Origin: Chloroflexota bacterium
Lineage (GTDB): Bacteria; Chloroflexota; UBA11872
Assembly (NCBI GenBank): GCA_026708035.1
Contig: JAPOVQ010000035.1
Span: 186,001 to 250,000, forward strand
DNA length: 64,000 nucleotides
Direction: 5' to 3'
In this document: in pieces, positions 9,101-27,427 of the stretch
How the letters are laid out: every line of letters starts with the position of its first letter
Numbering within the stretch: position 1 is the stretch's first letter
Notes under the pieces: model-generated
Databases searched by the model: none
Told to the model about the DNA's origin: nothing
The model's input: only the letters and a program-made list of their open reading frames with translations
Made by a program: the position numbers and the translations under genes

Positions 9101-9466
9101 TCAGAGCACCTCGGGCGCCAGCGACACGATGCGCATGAAGCGCCGCTCGCGGAGCTCTCGCGCCACGGGGCCGAAGATGCGCGTGCCGCGCGGCGCCGTG
9201 CCGTCCAAGACGACGGCCGCGTTATCGTCAAAGCGAATTCGCGATCCGTCGACGCGTCGGTATTCCTTCGCGACGCGCACGACCACCGCCTGCACCACGC
9301 TGCCCTTCGGCACGGGGCTATTGGGCGCGGCTTGCTTGACGCTGGCCACCACGATGTCGCCCACGCCGGCGTACTTGCGGCCGGAACCGCCGAGCACGCG
9401 GATGCACATGATTTCGCGCGCGCCGCTGTTGTCGGCGACCTTGAGCCGGCTCTGTTGTTGAACCAT
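9101..9466 (-). CDS. rplN: 50S ribosomal protein L14
   Basis: Large-subunit protein at the subunit interface. The start at ATG 9466 gives [20 protein letters not shown] and 121 residues, the family norm. Internal signatures are [20 protein letters not shown] and [21 protein letters not shown] longer in-frame start lies inside rpsQ and is rejected. Confidence 0.97.
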   Translation of the reverse strand: MVQQQSRLKVADNSGAREIMCIRVLGGSGRKYAGVGDIVVASVKQAAPNSPVPKGSVVQAVVVRVAKEYRRVDGSRIRFDDNAAVVLDGTAPRGTRIFGPVARELRERRFMRIVSLAPEVL

Positions 9467-9470
9467 GGAG

Positions 9471-9926
9471 CTAGCGAGATTCACTTTCCGATGCGTCGGC
9501 CTCGACATCCGCCTCGACTTCAGCCGCTGCGTCGGTGGTCGCCTCGGCATCAGCTTCGGCATCGGCGGATGCGCTAACGGACGCCTCGATTTCTTCTTCA
9601 GGCTCGGCGTCCGCCACCTGCGCGGCCTCGCTGGCGGCCTCCACCGCTGCCTGCTCTTCCTCGGTGAGGGTGGCGCGATTCACGATGCGCGTGAGCCGCC
9701 AGCGTTTGCGGCGGCTATAGGGCCGCGACGAAACAATCTCCACCACGTCACCGACATCGCACGCGTTTTCGGCGTCGTGCGCCAGCAGTTTGCGTCGAAC
9801 GCGAACCGGCTTGCGGTACAGCGGGTGGCGACGCACGGCCTCCACCCGGACCGAGATTGTCTTGTCGGAGCGATTGCTCACCACGGTCCCGACGCGCCGC
9901 TGGCGTCGTTGATTGTCCGGAACCAT
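9471..9926 (-). CDS. rpsQ: 30S ribosomal protein S17 with long acidic C-terminal tail
   Basis: 16S rRNA-binding OB-fold protein. Residues 1-84 are a normal S17 ([20 protein letters not shown]...RRHPLYRKP...[20 protein letters not shown]). After this come about 67 residues rich in Ala, Glu and Asp with almost no positive charge, ending at residue 151, whereas most S17 proteins end near 85-90. The tail is in frame and ends four bases before rplN. The start is ATG 9926, overlapping the rpmC stop (TGATG). See findings. Confidence 0.94.
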   Translation of the reverse strand: MVPDNQRRQRRVGTVVSNRSDKTISVRVEAVRRHPLYRKPVRVRRKLLAHDAENACDVGDVVEIVSSRPYSRRKRWRLTRIVNRATLTEEEQAAVEAASEAAQVADAEPEEEIEASVSASADAEADAEATTDAAAEVEADVEADASESESR

Positions 9927-10147
9927 CACGCGTCCTCTTCCACGGCAACGGCGCCAACAAGCTCGCGCTCACGCTGCACGGTCATGATCTGCGCGACGTC
10001 GCGCCGCAACTCACGCAGCCGCGAGGTCGCGGTGAGCTGGAGGGTCGCATGCTGCAGACGCAGGCGGAACAGCTCTTCCTTCGCCTCTCGGCGTCGGGTC
10101 TCCAAGGCATCGGGATCAAGCGCCCGAATCTCTGCCAGATCAGCCAA
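9926..10147 (-). CDS. rpmC: 50S ribosomal protein L29
   Basis: Two-helix protein at the peptide exit tunnel. The product starts (as Met) [20 protein letters not shown] and includes [16 protein letters not shown], an L29 signature. The start is a TTG at 10147, four bases after a GAGGTG ribosome-binding site and overlapping the end of rplP by eight bases. An upstream in-frame ATG at 10255 lies inside rplP and is unlikely. 73 residues. Confidence 0.92.
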   Translation of the reverse strand: MADLAEIRALDPDALETRRREAKEELFRLRLQHATLQLTATSRLRELRRDVAQIMTVQRERELVGAVAVEEDA

Positions 10148-10565
10148 CGACCACCTCGCGATTTCGGGTGATGACGCGGGTCGCCACGGAGATCTTGTGC
10201 GACGCGAGTCGCATGGCCTCTCGGCCGAGTTCCTCATCGATGCCCGCGATTTCAAACAGCACGCGACCGGGCTTCACCACGGCCACCCAATGGTCCACGT
10301 TGCCCTTGCCGCTCCCCATGCGCGTCTCGGCCGGCTTGGCGCTGACCGGCTTGTCGGGAAAGAGCCGAATCCACACCTGGCCGCCGCGGTGGATGGCGTG
10401 GGTGATGGCGCGCCGCGCCGCCTCGATCTCTCGGCTGTCAACCCAGCCTGCGCTGAGCGCCTGCAGCCCGACTTCTCCGAACTGCAAGTCATTGCCGCGC
10501 GCGGCGCGGCCGCGCCGCCGGCCGCGGTGAGCCTTGCGGAACTTGGTTCGCCTGGGCATCAACAT
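10140..10565 (-). CDS. rplP: 50S ribosomal protein L16
   Basis: Core large-subunit protein near the A-site tRNA. 141 residues beginning [20 protein letters not shown], with the [11 protein letters not shown]-like segment ([20 protein letters not shown]) and [20 protein letters not shown]. Standard place between rpsC and rpmC. Confidence 0.97.
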   Translation of the reverse strand: MLMPRRTKFRKAHRGRRRGRAARGNDLQFGEVGLQALSAGWVDSREIEAARRAITHAIHRGGQVWIRLFPDKPVSAKPAETRMGSGKGNVDHWVAVVKPGRVLFEIAGIDEELGREAMRLASHKISVATRVITRNREVVVG

Positions 10566-10569
10566 GACG

Positions 10570-11319
10570 CTAGTTGCCTCTCGGGGCGCGTCGACCGCCC
10601 ATCCCGGTCCGGCCGACGCGGCCGGCCAGCATATCCGCGGTGTCGCTCAGCGCGTCGCGGCGATGGATCCACGCCTTGACGCCGATGCGCCCCTGCGCCG
10701 TGCGAGCTTCGGTGAAGCCGTAGTCAATGTCGGCGTCGAGCGTCTGCAGCGGCACCGTGCCGCTGAGCTCGAACTCGGTCCGCGCCATCTCTCGCCCGCC
10801 CAGGCGGCCGCTCACCATGACCTTCACGCCCAGGGCGCCGGCGCGCATGCTGCGCTCGGCGGTGACCTTCATGGCCCGCCGGAAGGACACTCGGCGCTCC
10901 AGCTGCTCGGCCACGTTGCGCGCCACCAGGAACGCGTCCAACTCGGGCTGACCTATTTCCTGAACGTCGACGACGGTGCGTTTCTTGGTGTGCAACTCCA
11001 GCAAGCGCTGGATTTCCTCACGGTTGCTTCCCCCGCGGCCAATCACGATGCCCGGTCGCGCTGTGTGAATGATCACGCGCAGCTGGCTGACCTGGCGCTC
11101 GATCTCAATGCGCGAGACGCCGGCGCCGAATCCGCGCCGCCGTCCGCCGCGACGCTGATCGCGCCGTCCGGGCGGGTTGTCGAGGAACTGCCGCACGATC
11201 TTGCGGATCTGAAAATCCTCGGCCAGCAGCGCCGTGTAGTCGCGGTCGGCGTACCACGTGCTGAGCCAGCGCTTGGTGTACCCGAGGCGATAGGCGATTG
11301 GGTGAACTTTTCGGCCCAT
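10570..11319 (-). CDS. rpsC: 30S ribosomal protein S3
   Basis: Small-subunit protein at the mRNA entry site. 249 residues. Begins [20 protein letters not shown]; the KH domain shows [17 protein letters not shown]; the C-terminal domain shows [20 protein letters not shown] basic linker around residues 55-70 ([11 protein letters not shown]) is slightly longer than in E. coli. Confidence 0.96.
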   Translation of the reverse strand: MGRKVHPIAYRLGYTKRWLSTWYADRDYTALLAEDFQIRKIVRQFLDNPPGRRDQRRGGRRRGFGAGVSRIEIERQVSQLRVIIHTARPGIVIGRGGSNREEIQRLLELHTKKRTVVDVQEIGQPELDAFLVARNVAEQLERRVSFRRAMKVTAERSMRAGALGVKVMVSGRLGGREMARTEFELSGTVPLQTLDADIDYGFTEARTAQGRIGVKAWIHRRDALSDTADMLAGRVGRTGMGGRRAPRGN

Positions 11320-11321
11320 GC

Positions 11322-11660
11322 TTATTCGCTTTCGTCGTCCACGACGACGGTGATGTGGGCGGACCGCTTCCGATAGAACCCCGGGCGCCCGCGAGCTTTC
11401 GCGCGATAGCGCTTCAGCGAAGGCCCTTGATCGACGCGCACGTCCCGCACGATCAGGCTTTCCCGCTCTAGGCCGTAGTTGTGCTCGGCATTCGCCAATG
11501 CCGATTTCAGCACCTTGGCAATCTCGAACGCCGCGCGCTGGGGCAGGTGCGCCAGCGTTGCCAAGGCAACCTCCGGGCGCAATCCCCGAACCTCATTGGC
11601 CACCAGGCGCGCGCGTCGTGGCGCCATGCGCACGTACTTGGCCGTTGCCCAGACTTGCAT
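11322..11660 (-). CDS. rplV: 50S ribosomal protein L22
   Basis: Lines the peptide exit tunnel and is a site of macrolide-resistance changes in other bacteria. The start at ATG 11660 gives MQVWATAKYVRMAPRRARLV and 112 residues. The ending KARGRPGFYRKRSAHITVVV corresponds to the tunnel hairpin region. A longer frame upstream lies within rpsS and is rejected. Confidence 0.96.
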   Translation of the reverse strand: MQVWATAKYVRMAPRRARLVANEVRGLRPEVALATLAHLPQRAAFEIAKVLKSALANAEHNYGLERESLIVRDVRVDQGPSLKRYRAKARGRPGFYRKRSAHITVVVDDESE

Positions 11661-11664
11661 GCGC

Positions 11665-11961
11665 CTAGCGTGCTCCCTGCTGCTGCGCCGCCACGCGCGA
11701 CCCCGCCTGGCTGTGGCTGCGATAGGTGCGAGTGGGCGCAAATTCGCCGAGGCGATGGCCCACCATGTTTTCCGTGACGTACACCGGCACATGGCGTCGA
11801 CCGTCATGCACGGCGATGGTGAGCCCAACCATTTCCGGATGGATCACGCTTGCCCGGCTCCAGGTGCGAATGACCTGCTTTTGCCGGCTGCGGCTCGCTT
11901 CGGCCACGCGCTTCTCCAGCTTGGGGTCGATGTACCAGCCTTTTTTCGAGCTTCGTGACAT
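11665..11961 (-). CDS. rpsS: 30S ribosomal protein S19
   Basis: Head protein of the small subunit. 98 residues with [10 protein letters not shown], the [20 protein letters not shown] core, and [19 protein letters not shown]. Located between rplB and rplV. Confidence 0.97.
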   Translation of the reverse strand: MSRSSKKGWYIDPKLEKRVAEASRSRQKQVIRTWSRASVIHPEMVGLTIAVHDGRRHVPVYVTENMVGHRLGEFAPTRTYRSHSQAGSRVAAQQQGAR

Positions 11962-11967
11962 GCTGCC

Positions 11968-12798
11968 CTATCTCCTGCGGCGTCGAATGATATAGCGATC
12001 GCTGCGGCGCCGCCCGAGGCGGGTCCGTCGCCCATGGGCCGGCTTGCCCCACGGCGTCTTCGGGCCGGGGAGTCCCACTGGGGCCTTCCCTTCGCCGCCG
12101 CCGTGCGGATGATCGCGCGGCGTCATGGCCGAGCCCCGCACCTGCGGCCGGCGGCGGCGCCAGCGAATGCGCCCGGCCTTGCCGGCCGATTGGTTGCTGT
12201 GATCCTGGTTCCCGACGCGGCCCACGGTGGCCATGCCGGCCAGCGGGACCTGCCGCATTTCGCCCGACGGCAGCCGCAGCGTGGCCAGGCCGCGGTCCTT
12301 GGCCATCAGCTGTCCGCCCATGCCGGCGCTGCGAATCAGCTTGGCCCCGCCACCGGGCACCAGCTCGACCGCGTGCACCTCGGTCCCGGCCGGCATGTCC
12401 GCCAAGCGCATGGCATTGCCGACGCGCGGCTCGGCCTTTGGCCCCGAGACGACCTCGGCGCCAACCCGCAGGCCCTGCGGCGCCAGGATGTAGCGCTTCT
12501 CGCCGTCGGCATACACCAGCAGTGCGATGTGAGCCGATCGATTCGGGTCATATTCGATGCTCGCGATAGTTGCGGGCACGCCCGGCTTGTTGCGGCGCCA
12601 GTCAATCACGCGATAGCGGCGCTTGGCCCCGCCGCCGCGGTGTCGCACCGTGATGCGGCCCTGGTTGTTGCGTCCGGCTCGTTCGGTCAGCGGTCGCAAC
12701 AGCGGCTTGTGCGGCTTGGACTCGGTCACTTCCTCGTGATCGACCGACACGTAGCCCCGGCGCCCCGGAGAGGTCGGATCGTAGGTGCGAAGTCCCAT
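11968..12798 (-). CDS. rplB: 50S ribosomal protein L2
   Basis: Essential for subunit association and peptidyl transfer. 276 residues. Signatures are [20 protein letters not shown], the GDVV-like [14 protein letters not shown] segment, and the highly conserved [20 protein letters not shown] near residue 227, whose His is the functional H229-type residue. Confidence 0.97.
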   Translation of the reverse strand: MGLRTYDPTSPGRRGYVSVDHEEVTESKPHKPLLRPLTERAGRNNQGRITVRHRGGGAKRRYRVIDWRRNKPGVPATIASIEYDPNRSAHIALLVYADGEKRYILAPQGLRVGAEVVSGPKAEPRVGNAMRLADMPAGTEVHAVELVPGGGAKLIRSAGMGGQLMAKDRGLATLRLPSGEMRQVPLAGMATVGRVGNQDHSNQSAGKAGRIRWRRRRPQVRGSAMTPRDHPHGGGEGKAPVGLPGPKTPWGKPAHGRRTRLGRRRSDRYIIRRRRR

Positions 12799-12800
12799 GC

Positions 12801-13088
12801 CTAGGTTCCTGGATAGATGTCGATGGCGTGCCCCTCGGCGAGCGTCACGATGGCCCTGCGCTTGGAGGATCGGTAGCCGGTGAACCGCCCGAATCGCCGC
12901 GGTTTGCCGCGAAGATTCATGACATTCACGCCGGTCACGTCCACGCGGAACAGGGCCTCAACGGCTTCCCGAATCATGTGTTTGGACGCCGTGGGATGCA
13001 CTTCGAACACGTACTTGCGATCTTCCACGAGCGTGGTCGACTTTTCGGTCACCACTGGTCGAATCACGATGTCGGCGGGATCAGCCAT
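12801..13088 (-). CDS. rplW: 50S ribosomal protein L23
   Basis: Docking site for signal recognition particle and trigger factor at the tunnel exit. The start at ATG 13088 ([20 protein letters not shown]) gives 95 residues and overlaps the end of rplD by eight bases. [20 protein letters not shown] and [15 protein letters not shown] are typical. Confidence 0.96.
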   Translation of the reverse strand: MADPADIVIRPVVTEKSTTLVEDRKYVFEVHPTASKHMIREAVEALFRVDVTGVNVMNLRGKPRRFGRFTGYRSSKRRAIVTLAEGHAIDIYPGT

Positions 13089-13686
13089 TGCGAACTCCCC
13101 GCAGGACCTCGAGCGCGGCGTCGGTCGCCACGACGTGATCGGCTGCGGCAACATCCATGAATCCCACGGCATCGGCGCGCTCCACCGTCACGCCCGGAAT
13201 GTTGCGTGAGGATCGCCGGAGCGCCTCGGGCGGCTCGGCATCGAGCAGCAGCAATCGTCCGGCCAATCCGGCGTCGGCCAGCCAGGCTGCGCGTTCCTTG
13301 GTCTTTGGCGAATCTCCCCAGGCTTCGACGCGATGCACGCGATCGGCCTGCGCCTTTTGCGCCAACAGACTGCGCAGCGCCTCGCGCCGCTCGCGACGAC
13401 TGAGCCGGCGCCGCACGGTGCGCGGACGGGGTCCAAAGGTTACCGCGCCGCCCCGCCGTTGTCCGGCGGACGCGCTGCCGGCGCGCGCGCGTCCCACGCC
13501 CTTCTGGCGGTAGAGCTTTTGCGCGCTCGCCGTTACCTCGCCACGTGTCTGCGTGCTGCTCGTGCTTTGCCGACGGCGCTGCGCGCCGACGATGGCCGCC
13601 CGACGCAGAAGCTCGTCCCGCGCTCCGGGATCGCCGAACAAGTCGGTGTCGACGGGCGCGACCGGCGCCGTGTCATTGGCAGCCAT
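13081..13686 (-). CDS. rplD: 50S ribosomal protein L4
   Basis: Large-subunit assembly protein and, in E. coli, repressor of the S10 operon. 201 residues from ATG 13686, which overlaps the rplC stop (TGATG). The conserved loop is recognisable but divergent: [20 protein letters not shown] instead of the usual GGGRKPWRQKGTGR, followed by [20 protein letters not shown]. The first 35 residues are weakly conserved. Confidence 0.94.
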   Translation of the reverse strand: MAANDTAPVAPVDTDLFGDPGARDELLRRAAIVGAQRRRQSTSSTQTRGEVTASAQKLYRQKGVGRARAGSASAGQRRGGAVTFGPRPRTVRRRLSRRERREALRSLLAQKAQADRVHRVEAWGDSPKTKERAAWLADAGLAGRLLLLDAEPPEALRRSSRNIPGVTVERADAVGFMDVAAADHVVATDAALEVLRGVRNG

Positions 13687-14324
13687 CAATCCCGGCTCCC
13701 ATGTCGCGATGTCGGACGTACCACGAGGATCCCCTTGCGCGGACCAGGCACGGCGCCGCGCAACACGATGTAGTTCTTCTCCGCGTCCACGTGCTCCACC
13801 CGCAGGCGCTTGGCGGTCACGCGCTTGCCGCCCATGCGGCCGGCCATGCGCATGCCCTTGAACACGCGACTCGGGCTAGTACCCGCGCCCACCGATCCGG
13901 GAGCCCGCAGCCGGTCCGACTGGCCGTGCGTGCGCGGCCCACCCCGAAAGTTGTGACGCCGCACGACGCCGGCAAAGCCTTTGCCCTTCGAGATGCCCGT
14001 CACGTCAACCAGGTCGCCGGGCGCAAACATGTCGGCCCGCACCTCAGCGCCCACGTCGAGGTCAGGCGCGCTGTCCAGGCGAAATTCGCGCAGCACGCGG
14101 TAGGCCGGCGCATCCTGCAGGTGTCCTCGCTCCGCTCGCGAAAGCCGCGAATCGCGGGTCGCGTCGAATCCCAGTTGCAGCGCGATGTAGCCATCGCGCT
14201 CCACCGTCCGCACGTCGGTCACCGTACATGGGCCGGCCTCGATCAATGTCACGCCAAAGGCGTGCCCAGCGTCGTCGAAGCGTTGGGTCATGCCGAGCTT
14301 GCGCCCAAGGATTCCAGTGGCCAT
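13686..14324 (-). CDS. rplC: 50S ribosomal protein L3
   Basis: Organises the peptidyl-transferase centre. 212 residues beginning MATGILGRKLGMTQRFDDAG. The long loop is conserved: GKGFAGVVRRHNFRGGPRTH and SPSRVFKGMRMAGRMGGKRV. First of the large-subunit genes after rpsJ. Confidence 0.97.
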   Translation of the reverse strand: MATGILGRKLGMTQRFDDAGHAFGVTLIEAGPCTVTDVRTVERDGYIALQLGFDATRDSRLSRAERGHLQDAPAYRVLREFRLDSAPDLDVGAEVRADMFAPGDLVDVTGISKGKGFAGVVRRHNFRGGPRTHGQSDRLRAPGSVGAGTSPSRVFKGMRMAGRMGGKRVTAKRLRVEHVDAEKNYIVLRGAVPGPRKGILVVRPTSRHGSRD

Positions 14325-14328
14325 GCCG

Positions 14329-14718
14329 CTAGGACTTCAGCTCGATGTCGACACCGGCGGCAAGCTGCAGCCGCAGCAGCTCGTCCATCGTCTGCTGCGT
14401 CGGGTCGATCACGTCGATGAGGCGCTTATGGGTGCGCATCTCGAACTGCTCACGCGAATCCTTGTCGATGAAGGGCGATCGGATGACCGTCCACTTTTTC
14501 TTCTGCGTGGGAAGCGGAATCGGGCCGCGCACGTCCGCCCCGGTGCGATCCGCCGCCTCGATGATGCGTCGGGCGGCATCGTCGAGGACCTTGTGATCGT
14601 AGGCCTTGAGGCGAATGCGAATCCGCTGCCGCGGGGCCTGTCGCCGGGCGCGCCCGCTGGTCGGCCGCCCGGCCGACGGTTCGGACGGAGTGTCGGCGGG
14701 TGCGCGTGCCTCGGCCAT
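14329..14718 (-). CDS. rpsJ: 30S ribosomal protein S10 with N-terminal extension
   Basis: Small-subunit protein, also NusE in transcription antitermination. The core ([60 protein letters not shown]) is canonical. The chosen ATG 14718 adds about 28 Ala/Pro/Ser/Arg-rich residues before the core, making 129 residues against the usual 100-105. It begins five bases after the tuf stop. There is no Met nearer the core. Confidence 0.95.
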   Translation of the reverse strand: MAEARAPADTPSEPSAGRPTSGRARRQAPRQRIRIRLKAYDHKVLDDAARRIIEAADRTGADVRGPIPLPTQKKKWTVIRSPFIDKDSREQFEMRTHKRLIDVIDPTQQTMDELLRLQLAAGVDIELKS

Positions 14719-14723
14719 CGCAG

Positions 14724-15926
14724 CTAGTTGACGATCTTCGTCACGACGCCGGCGCCAACCGTCACGCCGCCTTCGCGAATGGCGAAGTGCACACCATCCT
14801 CGAGGGCCACGGGCGCGCCGAGCGTCACCGTCATCTCGATGTTGTCGCCGGGCACGCACATCTCCGTGCCTTCCGGCAGATTGACCTCACCGGTCACGTC
14901 GGTGGTGTGGATATAGAACTGCGGGCGATATCCGTTGAAGAACGGGGTGTGGCGCCCGCCCTCGTCCTTGGTCAAGACGTAGACATTCGCCATGAACTCC
15001 GTATGCGGTGTAATCGACCCGGGAGCGGCCAAAACCATGCCGCGCTCGACCTCGTGCCGCTCGATCCCGCGGAGCAAGCAGCCGACGTTGTCGCCGGCCA
15101 CGCCCTCGTCAAGGGTCTTGCGGAACATCTCGACGCCCGTGCACACCCGACGGTCCACCAGGTCGCGCATGCCGACGATGTCGACTTCCTCGCCGGGCGT
15201 GATCACGCCGCGCTCGACCCGGCCCGTCACCACCGTTCCACGCCCCTTGATGCCGAAGACATCCTCGATGGGCATGAGGAACGGCTCGTCGACCGGGCGC
15301 TGCGGCTCCTCGAAGTACGTGTCGATGGTCTCGACCAACTCGAGAATCGGCGCGAACTCGGGAGCGTCCGGATCGGTGTTCTCGGATTCCAGCGCGTGGA
15401 GGGCGCTGCCGCGCACGATCGGCACGTCGTCGCCCGGAAACTCATACTTGTTCAGGAGGTCGCGCAACTCGAGCTCCACCAGCTCCAGCAGCTCCTCGTC
15501 GTCCACCATGTCGACCTTGTTCAAGTAGACGACGATCGCGCCCACCTCGACCTGCCGTGCCAGCAGCACGTGCTCGAAGGTCTGCGGCATGGGGCCGTCG
15601 GGCGCGCTCACCACCAGGATGGCGCCGTCCATCTGCGCCGCGCCGGTGATCATGTTCTTGATGTAGTCGCGGTGGCCCGGCGCGTCGATGTGCGCGTAGT
15701 GCCGGCTATCGCTCTCGTACTCGACGTGAGCGATCGAAATCGTAATGCCACGCTCGCGCTCTTCGGGCGCCTTGTCGATGGCGTCGAACGCCTCAAACTG
15801 CGCCAAGCCCTTCAGCGACAGCACTTTGGTCATGGCTGCCGTGAGCGTGGTCTTGCCATGGTCGACATGGCCGATGGTGCCGACGTTGACGTGCGGTTTC
15901 GTGCGTTCGAACTTGACTCGTCCCAT
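14724..15926 (-). CDS. tuf: elongation factor Tu
   Basis: GTPase that delivers aminoacyl-tRNA. 400 residues in three domains. G1 is GHVDHGKT (residues 19-26), G4 is NKVD (136-139), G5 is SALHAL. The G3 region reads DAPGHRDY (81-88) instead of the usual DCPGHADY, with the catalytic His kept at 85. The PQTREH motif reads PQTFEH. It lies 41 bases after fusA and five before rpsJ, as in the str operon. Confidence 0.97.
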   Translation of the reverse strand: MGRVKFERTKPHVNVGTIGHVDHGKTTLTAAMTKVLSLKGLAQFEAFDAIDKAPEERERGITISIAHVEYESDSRHYAHIDAPGHRDYIKNMITGAAQMDGAILVVSAPDGPMPQTFEHVLLARQVEVGAIVVYLNKVDMVDDEELLELVELELRDLLNKYEFPGDDVPIVRGSALHALESENTDPDAPEFAPILELVETIDTYFEEPQRPVDEPFLMPIEDVFGIKGRGTVVTGRVERGVITPGEEVDIVGMRDLVDRRVCTGVEMFRKTLDEGVAGDNVGCLLRGIERHEVERGMVLAAPGSITPHTEFMANVYVLTKDEGGRHTPFFNGYRPQFYIHTTDVTGEVNLPEGTEMCVPGDNIEMTVTLGAPVALEDGVHFAIREGGVTVGAGVVTKIVN

Positions 15927-15967
15927 TCGCTGCGTGCTCCTGATGCGCTGGCCATGCGGCCCCGCGC

Positions 15968-18037
15968 CTAGACTCCTGTCAGAACTTCCTGTCCCGTCCC
16001 GGCCCCCGGCCGGACGGCGTAATGTGAAAACTCCATCGAAAACGTACCCCGGCCCTGAGTGGCCGAGCGTAACGCACTAGCGTACCCAAACATTGTGGCC
16101 AGCGGTACTTCGGCGCGAATAACGCTCGACCCGCCCCTCGGCTCGGTCCCCTGAACTTCGCCCCGCTTGGACAACAAGCCCGCCAGCACGTCGCCCACGT
16201 ACTCGTCGGGAATCACGACGTCGACGGCCATCACCGGCTCGAGAACTGCGGTTCCCGATCGCCGCAGGGCCTCTTCCACCGCCCACGATCCGGCGATTTC
16301 AAAGGCAAGCTCGGATGAATCCACCTCGTGGAACGATCCGTCGACGATGCGAATTCGCACGTCAATGACCTGAAAGCCCTGCAGTCCCCCGGTCAGCGCG
16401 CGCCGCGCCCCGCGTTCCGCGGCCGGCAAGAAGCCGACCGGAATGGCGCCGCCCACAATGCGCGACTCGATCTCGACGCCAGCGCCCGGCTCCAGCGGCT
16501 CGAGCTCGACGACCACGTGGCCATACTGCCCGCGCCCGCCCGTCTGGCGAATGAAGCGGCCCGGCGCCTGGACGGCCCGCAAGGGGCGTTCGCGATAGGC
16601 CACCTGCGGGCGGCCCACGTTGGCGCCGACGCGGAACTCGCGCAGCAGGCGGTCCACAATCACTTCGAGGTGCAGCTCGCCCATGCCGGCGATCAGCGTC
16701 TGGCCGGTTTCCTCGTCGGCTCGCACCTGGAAGGTTGGGTCTTCATCGCCGAGCTTGCCCAACGCCGTGATGATGCGATCTTGGTCCGCGCGGCTCTTGG
16801 GTTCGATGGCGATCGTCACGACCGGGTCGGGGAACGTAATCGACTCCAGCAGCACGGGATGCGCCGGGTCGGCCAGCGTGTCGCCGGTGCTCACGTCGCG
16901 CATGCCGACGGCGGCGACGATGTCGCCGGGCACGATGGGATCCTTGATCTCCTCGCGCTTGTCGGCGTGCATGCGGAGCACCCGGCTCAGGCGTTGCCGC
17001 TTGCCCGTCCCGACGTTGAGAACCGTCGTGCCGGGCTCGATCCGCCCGGAGTAGACCCGGAAATATGCCAGCTTGCCCGAATGCGGATCCGCCACCATCT
17101 TGAACGCCAGCGCCGCAAACGGCGCGTCTTCCGATGCCCCGCGCTCGAGCGTTTCGTCGGTCGCGGGATCAATGCCGCGAACGGGCGGCACGTCCAGTGG
17201 CGAGGGCAAATAGCGCGCCACGGCGTCGAGCACCGGCTCGATGCCCCGGTTGCGCAACGCGCTGCCAAACAGGACTGGCACAAGCAGCGAATCGATGGTG
17301 CCGCGTCGCAGCGCGGCGATCATCGACCCTGCGTCGACCTCTTCGTCGTTGAGGTAAAGCTCGGCGATGTGATCGTCGAATTCACTCAGCGCTTCCAGCA
17401 ATTGCAACCGCGCGACGACCGCCACTTCGGCCAGATCGTCCGGAATGGCCTCGACCGACGGCTGGGCGGCGCCGTCACCGGCCCACACGATGGCCTGCAT
17501 CTCGATGAGATCGACCACGCCGCGAAACTCCTGCTCGCGGCCAACGGGAAGTTGCACTGGAACCGGATTCGCCCCCAGCCGCTCACGGATCGAGCGGACC
17601 GCCGCGTCGGGGTCGGCCCCAACGCGATCCATCTTGTTGATCAAGGCCACGCGCGGCACGTCGTACTTGTCGGCCTGACGCCAGACGGTTTCTGACTGCG
17701 ACTCCACGCCGTGCACGGCATCGAAGACCACCAGCCCGCCGTCGAGGACGCGCAGCGAACGCTCGACCTCGGCCGTGAAGTCCACGTGCCCAGGCGTGTC
17801 GATGATGTTAATGCGCCGGTCCTGCCAATAGCAGGTGGTGGCCGCCGCGACGATGGTGATGCCGCGCTCGCGTTCCTGCGCCATCCAGTCCATTTGGGTC
17901 GTGCCGTCGTCGATGACGCCAATGCGATGGATGCGCCCCGTGTAAAAGAGGATGCGCTCGGTCGTAGTGGTCTTGCCGGCATCGATGTGGGCGATGATGC
18001 CGATGTTGCGAGTTTGCGCGATGTCAGCTTCGGACAT
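15968..18037 (-). CDS. fusA: elongation factor G
   Basis: Translocation GTPase. 689 residues, full length. G1 [12 protein letters not shown] (16-27), switch [15 protein letters not shown]3 DTPGHVDF, G4 NKMD. Domain IV contains [15 protein letters not shown] and the [11 protein letters not shown] element, which differs from the usual GGAIPKEYIPA. Located between rpsG and tuf. Confidence 0.97.
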   Translation of the reverse strand: MSEADIAQTRNIGIIAHIDAGKTTTTERILFYTGRIHRIGVIDDGTTQMDWMAQERERGITIVAAATTCYWQDRRINIIDTPGHVDFTAEVERSLRVLDGGLVVFDAVHGVESQSETVWRQADKYDVPRVALINKMDRVGADPDAAVRSIRERLGANPVPVQLPVGREQEFRGVVDLIEMQAIVWAGDGAAQPSVEAIPDDLAEVAVVARLQLLEALSEFDDHIAELYLNDEEVDAGSMIAALRRGTIDSLLVPVLFGSALRNRGIEPVLDAVARYLPSPLDVPPVRGIDPATDETLERGASEDAPFAALAFKMVADPHSGKLAYFRVYSGRIEPGTTVLNVGTGKRQRLSRVLRMHADKREEIKDPIVPGDIVAAVGMRDVSTGDTLADPAHPVLLESITFPDPVVTIAIEPKSRADQDRIITALGKLGDEDPTFQVRADEETGQTLIAGMGELHLEVIVDRLLREFRVGANVGRPQVAYRERPLRAVQAPGRFIRQTGGRGQYGHVVVELEPLEPGAGVEIESRIVGGAIPVGFLPAAERGARRALTGGLQGFQVIDVRIRIVDGSFHEVDSSELAFEIAGSWAVEEALRRSGTAVLEPVMAVDVVIPDEYVGDVLAGLLSKRGEVQGTEPRGGSSVIRAEVPLATMFGYASALRSATQGRGTFSMEFSHYAVRPGAGTGQEVLTGV

Positions 18038-18054
18038 GGTGCTTCGGGCTCGGG

Positions 18055-18525
18055 CTAAAACGCGTAGATGGCGAAGGCGCGATTCGCCTCGGCCATGCGA
18101 TGCATCTCTTCACGGCGGCGCACCGCTCCGCCCTGTCCGGAAGCTGCATCAAGAAGTTCAAAGGCCAGGCGCTCGCGCATCGAGCGACCGGATCGCGCCC
18201 GTGCGGAGCTGATGAGCCAGCGCACGGCCAGGGAGTATCGGCGGTCGCCGCGAATCTCGACCGGCACCTGATAGGTCGCACCGCCAACCCGGCGCGGCTT
18301 GACTTCGATCTGCGGCATGACGTTGCGAATGGCCTCTTCGAAGGCGTCCAGCGCCGGCGTCCCGCCCCGCTCCTCGACGAGGTCGAAGGCGCCGTAGACG
18401 ATGGCCTGCGCCTTGGCCTTGTAGCCGTGGCGCATCAGCTTGTTGATGAAGCGCTCCACCGTCCGGTTGTTGTATTTCGGATCGGGGGCGGTCATTCGCC
18501 GCTCGGGGCGCTTCCGACGAGGCAT
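18055..18525 (-). CDS. rpsG: 30S ribosomal protein S7
   Basis: Nucleates assembly of the small-subunit head. 156 residues beginning [10 protein letters not shown]. Core signatures are [40 protein letters not shown] and the ending [19 protein letters not shown]. In E. coli S7 represses the str operon. Confidence 0.97.
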   Translation of the reverse strand: MPRRKRPERRMTAPDPKYNNRTVERFINKLMRHGYKAKAQAIVYGAFDLVEERGGTPALDAFEEAIRNVMPQIEVKPRRVGGATYQVPVEIRGDRRYSLAVRWLISSARARSGRSMRERLAFELLDAASGQGGAVRRREEMHRMAEANRAFAIYAF

Positions 18526-18619
18526 GGTTGCTAGATCTCCTGGTTAGTGGGGTTGGCCGCGGGTTTCAGTCAGCCGTAGGCGGTGAGGGGCCGACGATTG
18601 CTCCACGGGAGAGCTACCC

Positions 18620-19033
18620 CTATGCGCCGCGCCTGGTGCCGTACTTTGACCGCCCTTGCTTGCGATTCTCGACGCCCGTGGCATCCAGAGGTCCTCGTAC
18701 GACGTGGTAACGCACGCCGGGCAGGTCCTTGACGCGTCCGCCGCGAATCAGGACGACCGAGTGCTCCTGGAGTTGGTGACCTTCACCCGGAATGTAGGCC
18801 GTGACCTCCATCCCGTTCGACAACCGAACCCGCGCCACCTTCCGCAGCGCCGAGTTCGGCTTGCGCGGCGTGACGGTGCGCACCAGCGTGCACACGCCGC
18901 GCTTTTGGGGCGCCCCGCGCGTGCGCACCATGCGCCGCCGCAGCCCGTTATAGGCGAAGTGCAGCGCAGGCGCCGTCACTTTGCGCCGTGACTTGCGCCG
19001 ACCCTTGCGAACAAGCTGGTTTATCGTTGGCAC
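18620..19033 (-). CDS. rpsL: 30S ribosomal protein S12
   Basis: Decoding-centre protein. The 137 residues start at GTG 19033 (product [13 protein letters not shown]), preceded by a GGTGG. The conserved loop reads [12 protein letters not shown]: Arg57 occupies the position of E. coli Lys42, where Lys-to-Arg gives streptomycin resistance in other bacteria. The second loop [13 protein letters not shown] keeps its Lys. The N-terminal insertion of about 13 residues is of the common Gram-positive type. A 94-base gap separates it from rpsG. Confidence 0.96.
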   Translation of the reverse strand: MPTINQLVRKGRRKSRRKVTAPALHFAYNGLRRRMVRTRGAPQKRGVCTLVRTVTPRKPNSALRKVARVRLSNGMEVTAYIPGEGHQLQEHSVVLIRGGRVKDLPGVRYHVVRGPLDATGVENRKQGRSKYGTRRGA

Positions 19034-19065
19034 ACGACCACCAAGGTCTGTCGAATTAGGGGCAC

Positions 19066-19092
19066 GACAAAACAGGACGCGCTTCGGCGTCC
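19066..19092 (-). terminator. possible intrinsic terminator after rpoC
   Basis: On the minus strand, 14 bases after the rpoC stop, GGACGC and GCGTCC pair across a six-base loop and are followed by TGTTTTGT. The stem is short (6 bp, all but one G-C), so termination may be partial, dividing rpoBC from the rpsL group. Confidence 0.45.
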
Positions 19093-19105
19093 ACCCGGCA
19101 CGCTA

Positions 19106-23632
<4,527 letters not shown>

Positions 23633-23646
23633 GCTCGTTTTGCCTC

Positions 23647-27105
<3,459 letters not shown>

Positions 27106-27123
27106 GGAGCCTCAGCTTCTCAG

Positions 27124-27143
27124 GTCCGGCGAATGTGCCGGAC
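27124..27143 (-). promoter_or_regulatory. hairpin just upstream of the rpoB ribosome-binding site
   Basis: GTCCGGC and GCCGGAC form a perfect 7-bp stem with a 6-base loop, 18 bases before the rpoB start. In the mRNA it would sit directly 5' of the CTGAGG ribosome-binding site. It could stabilise the 5' end or influence translation; the function is not known. Confidence 0.4.
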
Positions 27144-27336
27144 GTATACCGTCGTGAATCCAATCGGCCCGGGTCCAAGACGAGCAAGCGCGCGCCGGGC
27201 CTTGATGCACGCTCGCGGTGCAGGGTCGACATCCACGTCCCATCAGACGCAATCGCCCAACGTTCGCTAATGGCCTCGCCTTGTCAGTCGCAAATCCAAC
27301 ACCCCGAATTGGGAATTATCTGAAGACAGCACAAAA

Positions 27337-27367
27337 CACCCAGAGCGGCCTGAAAACCGCCTGGGTG
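27337..27367 (-). terminator. terminator or attenuator hairpin upstream of rpoB
   Basis: Minus-strand stem of CACCCAG+GCGG against CCGC+CTGGGTG, one bulged base, 8-base loop, followed at once by TTTTGT. This is a good intrinsic-terminator shape in a GC-rich genome. It is 389 bases beyond the HIT stop and 231 bases before rpoB, so it either ends the upstream operon, ends a small RNA, or attenuates rpoBC. Confidence 0.55.
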
Positions 27368-27427
27368 ATAGACCTATTCGATTCGCCCTAGCGCAAGCTG
27401 GGCGCAAAATCCCCGCACGTCACCATA

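Noticed and set aside
14700-15971. 423-codon plus-strand frame opposite tuf
   Set aside because: Antisense to a full, intact EF-Tu. It has the His/Asp/Val-rich composition typical of reverse frames in GC-rich genes.
18526-18619. Possible tRNA or small gene between rpsG and rpsL
   Set aside because: No cloverleaf pattern or coding frame could be seen in the 94 bases.
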